Shown here: positions 58,717 to 64,000 of the stretch, piece after piece
How the letters are laid out: the number at the start of each line of letters is the position of its first letter
Position numbering within the stretch: position 1 is the stretch's first letter
Source: Bathynomus jamesi
Taxonomy: Eukaryota > Arthropoda > Malacostraca > Isopoda > Cirolanidae
Length of the DNA stretch: 64,000 nucleotides
Reading direction: 5' to 3'
NCBI GenBank assembly: GCA_023014485.1
Contig: JAJOZX010012302.1
Location: 50,398-114,397 of the forward strand
The notes under the pieces: generated by a model
What the model saw: the letters and a program-made list of their open reading frames with translations, nothing else
Databases searched by the model: none
What the model was told of the DNA's origin: nothing
Translations under genes and position numbers: made by a program

Positions 58717-59908
58717 TGTGTGTGTGTGTGTTATTCGATACCCGTCCGCTGTACCCTCCCTCCCATAACACGATCTTTCTGTTAATAATTTATTGGTAAT
58801 ATTTGGCATCCGCATCGGATGAGATGCGAGTCCTCTTTCCCTCTATTCTGCCCTAATAATAATAATAACGATCTTTATATAAATAATAAATGCTCGCGAG
58901 AGAGATACACTTACATTGCAGCATGTACGTTTCATAATCTTCATTTTTTATTCATGCGCGTATCAGATAGATTTGTGCTTGTACGTGAAAGAGTTTTGTA
59001 CGTACGTATGGACTGTTCCGGTAATTGCGTGTAATTTATATATTGTATGGACAGTACGTGTAGAGTATTCCTCTTCCGGTCGGGGAATAACTGAACTTCA
59101 TCGGGTAATTATTACTCGTGCGTGTAACTCAATGGGGTTGCGCGTTATCCATCGCGATTAAGAATTATTAATTGGTTTGTATGTGGAAGGTTATAATTGG
59201 ATTTGGAATAGAGTCCGCGAGTAAGATTTATATTACGACGCGTGATTATTCGTTGATTGTGCGCGTGTGATATTCGCCGTATACCATTTACACGTACATG
59301 AAGCGCTTCCGTGTAGGCTACACGTTTTTAATGTTTCGTCAGTTATTATAAAGATTGTATCCAATCGTCGCGGCGATTATTATTATTATACTCTTTGGAA
59401 CGACGAAATCTTAGCAACCATCTATTGAACGATCAATTAAGGAAATTTTGAACAATTTAAAGGCGTATAAAAGCGGAATTCAAATTGGTTAGTTAATGCT
59501 TCTGTTTTTTTCGACTTGTTTGGTAATTATATTAAGTCGATTTCGTAATCTCTTCTCTCTTCAATGGCCTCAAGATGAAGTGAAAATGAAAGGATTTTGT
59601 TTACATTTTTGCGTCTGTGAATGGAAGAGGGATTGTTTTGCTGAATTTTATTAGTGTCTCAACCTCAAAATGACTATAATAGAGTATCCCCTCTCCAACA
59701 TTATTCTCTCTCTCTCTCTCTCTCTCTCTCTGATTTCAAGTATGCACTCGTGTGCAATTTTGTTGTGGTTACGCTGTCCACGTAGTCGTGGTAACTCGTT
59801 CCCAGAGGAGTGGGTTGAACAGTTTAGTATATATGACTAGAATTTTTTTTTTTTTTTAAATTAACCCTCGAGCATCGATATAATAGAAAGGAATTTGCTT
59901 TGAAGGAG
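58401..59908. other. No gene seen; (GT)n at 58666-58730 and (CT)n at 59705-59731
   Basis: CpG-rich sequence without a recognised gene. About 25 CpGs occur in 59041-59340 by eye. Confidence 0.5.
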
Positions 59909-59909
59909 T

Positions 59910-59943
<34 letters not shown>

Positions 59944-59947
59944 ATAT
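59909..59947. repeat. (TA)n microsatellite
   Basis: Interrupted TA tract. Confidence 0.95.
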
Positions 59948-59949
59948 GA

Positions 59950-60136
59950 AAAATTATTTCACGAAAGTGACACGTGAAAAATATTTATGATGAATAAAAC
60001 CACGAAGGGAAAAGAAACACAAAGGGGTGCTCAAGCGCTTTCGTCTAATGACATCCTCAGTGTTCCTGAGGATGTCATTAGACGAAAGCGCTTGAGCACC
60101 CCTTTGTGTTTCTTTTCCCTTCGTGGTTTTATTCAT

Positions 60137-60138
<2 letters not shown>
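59950..60138. mobile_element. Perfect palindrome of PLE terminal units
   Basis: Arms 59988-60060 and 60066-60138 are exact inverse copies (73 bp) around TGTTC. The left arm continues outward into the CACGAAAGTGACACGTG end of the PLE. Confidence 0.93.
60060..60099 (+). ncRNA. Hammerhead ribozyme on the plus arm of the palindrome
   Basis: GUGUUC/GAGCAC stem I, CUGAGGA, GUC/GAC, GAAA and C-U-U are complete. The minus arm has the same core, but its stem I partner is replaced by the central spacer. Confidence 0.75.

Positions 60139-60139
<1 letters not shown>

Positions 60140-60186
<47 letters not shown>
60140..60186. repeat. (AT)n microsatellite
   Basis: About 47 bp of AT. Confidence 0.97.
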
Positions 60187-60188
<2 letters not shown>

Positions 60189-60869
60189 GCAAACATTTTT
60201 TTTAAATAGACTATTTTTTGTTTAGAATTCATATGAAAGTGTCACATATTTTATTTTAGAATAATTAATTATACTCGAATTCATTATCGCGGCTTCCATT
60301 ATTATCATTTTATTAAATAGAAGTTCCATCATTGTTTATTCTTGCGGTTCATATCTCGGCATTGCATAGGCGGGACACATTAAGATATTGTAACGCGTGC
60401 ATTTATTCCTCGTCTCTGCCCCATTGCAAAGTCTCTCTCTCTCTCTCTTGATGCCGTGCGAAATTCAGCAGAGTGGGTTTTAGCCACCGAGATTGACAGG
60501 ACGATAAGCGACCCCCGAACGCTCGCTCATTTCAGTATTTATTAACACGAAACCATGTTCTCTCTTATCTCCGTTTTCGTTGTTTGAGGGCCATTTTTAG
60601 AGGGGAAACTGCGACACAATAATTTCCGCGCACTGCAGTCATGGGGGAGACGAACACCCACCCCAACGCGGCTCACGTCTATTTCTCCTTTATCGGAGAG
60701 AAGCTCGGGGTGGGAGGGTTATTTTGGGGAGATAAGTTTGCTCGCTGTTTAAGTTGCTTTTGAAATTAAAGGTTAATGATGATAGTCGTGATTTTGTATC
60801 GTTGGTGTGGATTGTCTCGCATTTAGTCCTATTTATACACCTCGTACCGTAATTATTATTATGTAATAA
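60187..60869. other. No gene seen
   Basis: CpG-rich sequence with a short (CT)n near 60432. No known motif. Confidence 0.5.
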
Positions 60870-61078
60870 AGTAATTCGTTAACTTCTTTCGCAACACGCA
60901 AAAAGTCAAATGACGGAGGGAAACCTACAGTTTTACGCGCGATCTGAACCATGAGTCGCTGCATAATTTGGTCGTATAGGACGATATTCTTCTATCCAAC
61001 TACCCTCCAGACCCAATGTCGCTTAACTTCGCTGATCAATAATAAGCGGTGTTACGACACTGACCACGACGTATCCCG
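60870..61078 (+). repeat. Interspersed repeat A, copy 3
   Basis: AACTTCTTTCGCAACAC, AACCTACAGTTTTACG, CCAGACCCAATGTCGC and GCTGATCAATA align with 2105 and 10142. Confidence 0.7.
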
Positions 61079-61377
61079 GAATTATTATTATATATGAGAG
61101 AGAGAAATATTTCAATTGGCCCTCGAGAGTTGAACGACGCATAAGAGTACCAAAGTGCACGCACGTGCCGACCAGCATTACTGTCGTATGACCTGAAGCA
61201 GGCGTTGATGTCGAATTTTTGCAATTGGCTTTCAAGGTTTTCATTTTAGGTTTTCACTCTTGGAATTTTACTTTACTGGGATTACCCGTGAGTCTTGAAA
61301 AACGGAATTTCCTTTTGGGTTCACTTTCTACAAGAACTCCCTTCTTGGTATTTCAATCACTAATTCAGGTTTATGCC

Positions 61378-61412
<35 letters not shown>

Positions 61413-61414
61413 TT

Positions 61415-62010
61415 GTAAAGAACGACGCTTGTGTAGAAGAGCGTTCCGCACAAGATGAGGAGGGAGAACGAACGAATGAAAAATGAAGTACCACCCGAGA
61501 ATCGAACCCGGGATCATCCGATTGCCGGTCAGATATGCTATCCACTACACCATGGACCTCGATCAATCAGAAGTCGTAATTCTCCTACATATGAGCAGAA
61601 ACCAATGCCCTGAGGGGGCACCTTCGCATGCCGTACATACATATACATTTTAACTGCAAACAACACACAGTATAATTAATGTAAAGACAACACAAGCGTC
61701 GTTCTTTACATTAATTATACTGTGTGTTGTTTGCAGTTAAAATGTATATATATATGTAAGGCATGCGAAGGTGCTCCCTCAGGGCATTGGTTTCTGCTCG
61801 TATGTAGGAGAATTACGACTTCTGATTGATCGAGGTCCATCGTGTAGTGGATAGCATATCTGACCGGCAATCGGATGATCCCGGGTTCGGTTCTCGGGTG
61901 GTACCTCATTTTTCATTTGTTCGTTCTCCCTCCTCATCTTGTGCGGAACGCTCTTCTACACAAGCGTCGTTCTTTACATTAATTATACTGTGTGTTGTTT
62001 GCAGTTAAAA
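61415..62010. mobile_element. Inverted pair of T2b SINEs
   Basis: The minus unit 61415-61686 has a tRNA-like head at 61489-61562 (box A GGTGTAGTGGATAGCAT, box B GGTTCGATTCTC). The plus unit 61687-62010 has one at 61827-61900. The tails meet at ATTAATGTAAAG/CTTTACATTAAT with a short asymmetric spacer (61686-61702). Nearly the whole element is an inverted repeat. Confidence 0.85.
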
Positions 62011-62559
62011 TATATATACATATATATATACACATGGTGGTGCATCGTGTTTTGGGGGGTTTGTTTCTTTTTGTGAAGTTCCAAAAATTTTGTTTTTGTT
62101 CAGATTAAAAATGGTGACTAAGTTGATTTTGATAAAATATTGTGGGGCACATTACGAAAACTTCAAGAGAAGTGAGGTAGCGGGCCTTGGGTGAGGTATA
62201 AAACCTGTACTGAAGCGTTTTCGCCAAAACAAACGTGCGCGCGTTCTACACTACATTAATTCAATTTGTGACTCGTTTTACGGCGTAGACCTAACATTAA
62301 TTAGTATGAATTCTTTTTATAACAATTACAAGCTATTTTATTGGCTGTATACTTATATCTGTTTGATTTGAAATATAAAATAAATTGTAGCCTGTACGTC
62401 AAAGTTTAAGTGAAAGTCAATCTAATTTATATATTTAAACTATACGTACAGGATATAGTCTTTGGTTTTACATATGACATATATAATTTATGAAACTGTA
62501 TATTTACTTTCTGTGTTAACGGATTTTATGTTGCAAAGAATCTTCCCTCTGCCAACCCC

Positions 62560-62608
<49 letters not shown>

Positions 62609-63012
62609 TGTGGGGTATCATTTCTCTGAACTTTTTCCCCAAACATATTTTAGATGTGTTTGGCATGGAGAAAATTTAAGATGAAGAATGGGGTCATATA
62701 TTAAAAACTACTAATTCGTCCGTTTCAACGTGGAGAGAGGATGGGTATTTGGGTATCGTTTAAAAATGAGCAAGAAATGAAAAGAACATCCGTGTTTGGA
62801 TTAAATTCGGATCTTTCTCTATCTATTTGTGGATAAAAAAAAAGCAAGCTACAATTTTTTTTTGAGGGGGGGCGGGGCCCTCGAACTTGTTTTCAGTTTT
62901 TTTGGTTTGAATAAATGCATTTTGTTTTTGATGTTTTATATTTATTTATACTTTTGTACTTGTTGTTTCGTTCAAGTTTGTAATGTTTTTTTCTGCGAAT
63001 AAATACATACGG

Positions 63013-63017
<5 letters not shown>
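62011..63017. other. No gene seen; (CA)n at 62564-62608
   Basis: AT-rich sequence without a recognised ORF or RNA gene. Confidence 0.5.

Positions 63018-63084
<67 letters not shown>
63018..63084. repeat. (TA)n microsatellite
   Basis: About 67 bp of TA abutting the next foldback. Confidence 0.98.
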
Positions 63085-63086
<2 letters not shown>

Positions 63087-63553
63087 TACGGCCTTTTTGC
63101 ATAATGCCATTAAATGCCAGGCCACTGCAAAACAGGCCGGCATATTGGCCATTTTGCAAAATGACTGGTAATGCTATCGGCCATTTTACGAAACGGCAGA
63201 ACTTCACATTGAACTGGACAATGAATGTCCGGTTAGGTCAAATGTCGCCCTTGACGATTTGTTAGGTTAAGTCGTGATATTTTCGTTGTTTAACGAAAAT
63301 CACGACTTAACCTAACAATCGTCAAGGGCGGACAGTTGACCTAACCGGGCATTCAGTAACCTAACCGGGCATTCAATAATTTGACTAATTTCAATCGAAC
63401 TGGATTGAATCTCTTAACTGAAGTTCTGCCTTTTCGCAAAATGGCCAATATGCCGGCCTGTTTGCAAAGTGGCCTGGCATTTAATGCCATTATGCAAAAA
63501 GGCCGGGTTTTTGGTTCTTTTGCAAAATGGCCAATTTCGCAAAAAGGCCGTTA
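63087..63553. mobile_element. Foldback element with GGCC..TTTTGC motifs
   Basis: Ends TACGGCCTTTTTGC and, inverted, TAACGGCCTTTTTGC. Arms of about 200 bp meet at a nearly perfect hairpin whose axis is near 63289. Short modules such as GGCCATTTTGCAAAATG recur in both arms. It has no coding capacity and the superfamily is not assigned. Confidence 0.82.
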
Positions 63554-64000
63554 CATATATATATATGAGAGAATTTTTTTATTAGCTGGCATTTTATTTT
63601 TAGTGGATTAACAAAAGGCGCTTACGCCATTATTGTAGTTATTTACTTAATAATAATATAATTACTGATGATGATTATGCTTTAGCAGTAAAGCCAGAAT
63701 ATATCGTTTGATGATGTCAACGGCCTTGTTCATTGCAGATTTGGGCATGCGTTGCCCGTTTGGACTCGCCGCTTCCGGTTGAACCAGTCGGAAGACTCGG
63801 GTTCGGTTACCTTAACAACCGCGCGTGAGAGGAATTGCGCTATGGCAACAACGAAATACCGTGTTTAGACAAATGTTTTCGATCGTAATTTTGTTTACAT
63901 CGTTGAGTTGATGAACGTGTCGAGGAGTGGTTGGTCGTACATTTAATTTGCAATACGAAGTTGTTGGGAACAAACCAAATAAAGATCAGCACCGGTTAAA
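63554..64000. other. No gene seen
   Basis: CpG-rich unique-looking sequence to the end of the window. Confidence 0.5.

Overview
The window looks like non-genic or intronic DNA from an arthropod, most likely a decapod crustacean. That is an inference from three things: very long dinucleotide microsatellites, especially (TA)n, (CA)n, (GA)n and (ATT)n; many tRNA-derived SINEs; and a mixture of Penelope-like, CR1/L2-like, mariner/Tc1-like and hAT-like elements. I found no intact host gene, rRNA or functional tRNA. Nearly every recognisable coding sequence is a broken transposon gene.

Layout. 0-1.7 kb: a dispersed repeat interrupted by a hAT-type MITE with an 8-bp target duplication, plus a second MITE. 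About 2.3-10.1 kb: AT-rich DNA with strikingly few CpGs and few microsatellites, holding foldback and pogo/Tc1-type non-autonomous elements. 10.3-21 kb: CpG-rich, with microsatellites and a tandem, partly palindromic array of tRNA-headed repeats. 21.3-24.0 kb and 34.8-37.5 kb: two near-identical copies of a ~2.7-kb hAT-like DNA transposon whose transposase family I cannot name. 24-34 kb: SINEs, small MITEs and a hAT deletion derivative. 34.7-42.2 kb: two Penelope-like element (PLE) copies in opposite orientation. The minus-strand copy is split by the second hAT-like copy, and between the two PLEs lies a multi-exon pseudogene of an unnamed protein family. 42.2-43.6 kb: Tc1/mariner-related deletion derivatives. 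46.5-50.6 kb: diverged direct repeats and a minus-strand LINE reverse transcriptase cut by a foldback element. 52.2-54.4 kb: PLE ends and a degenerate mariner. 55-64 kb: foldbacks, SINEs, a perfect palindrome of PLE ends and more microsatellites.

The strongest functional signal is a set of hammerhead ribozyme motifs at the PLE ends. Three sequence variants keep the core (CUGANGA, GAAA, a very short palindromic stem III and a C-U-U or C-U-C cleavage triplet) while the stem II bases differ but still pair. Two of the three variants also keep a paired stem I. The second theme is nesting: hAT-like in PLE, foldback in LINE, MITE in dispersed repeat. Removing the inserted element rebuilds the LINE reading frame in one case, and in another a second copy of the repeat serves as the empty site.
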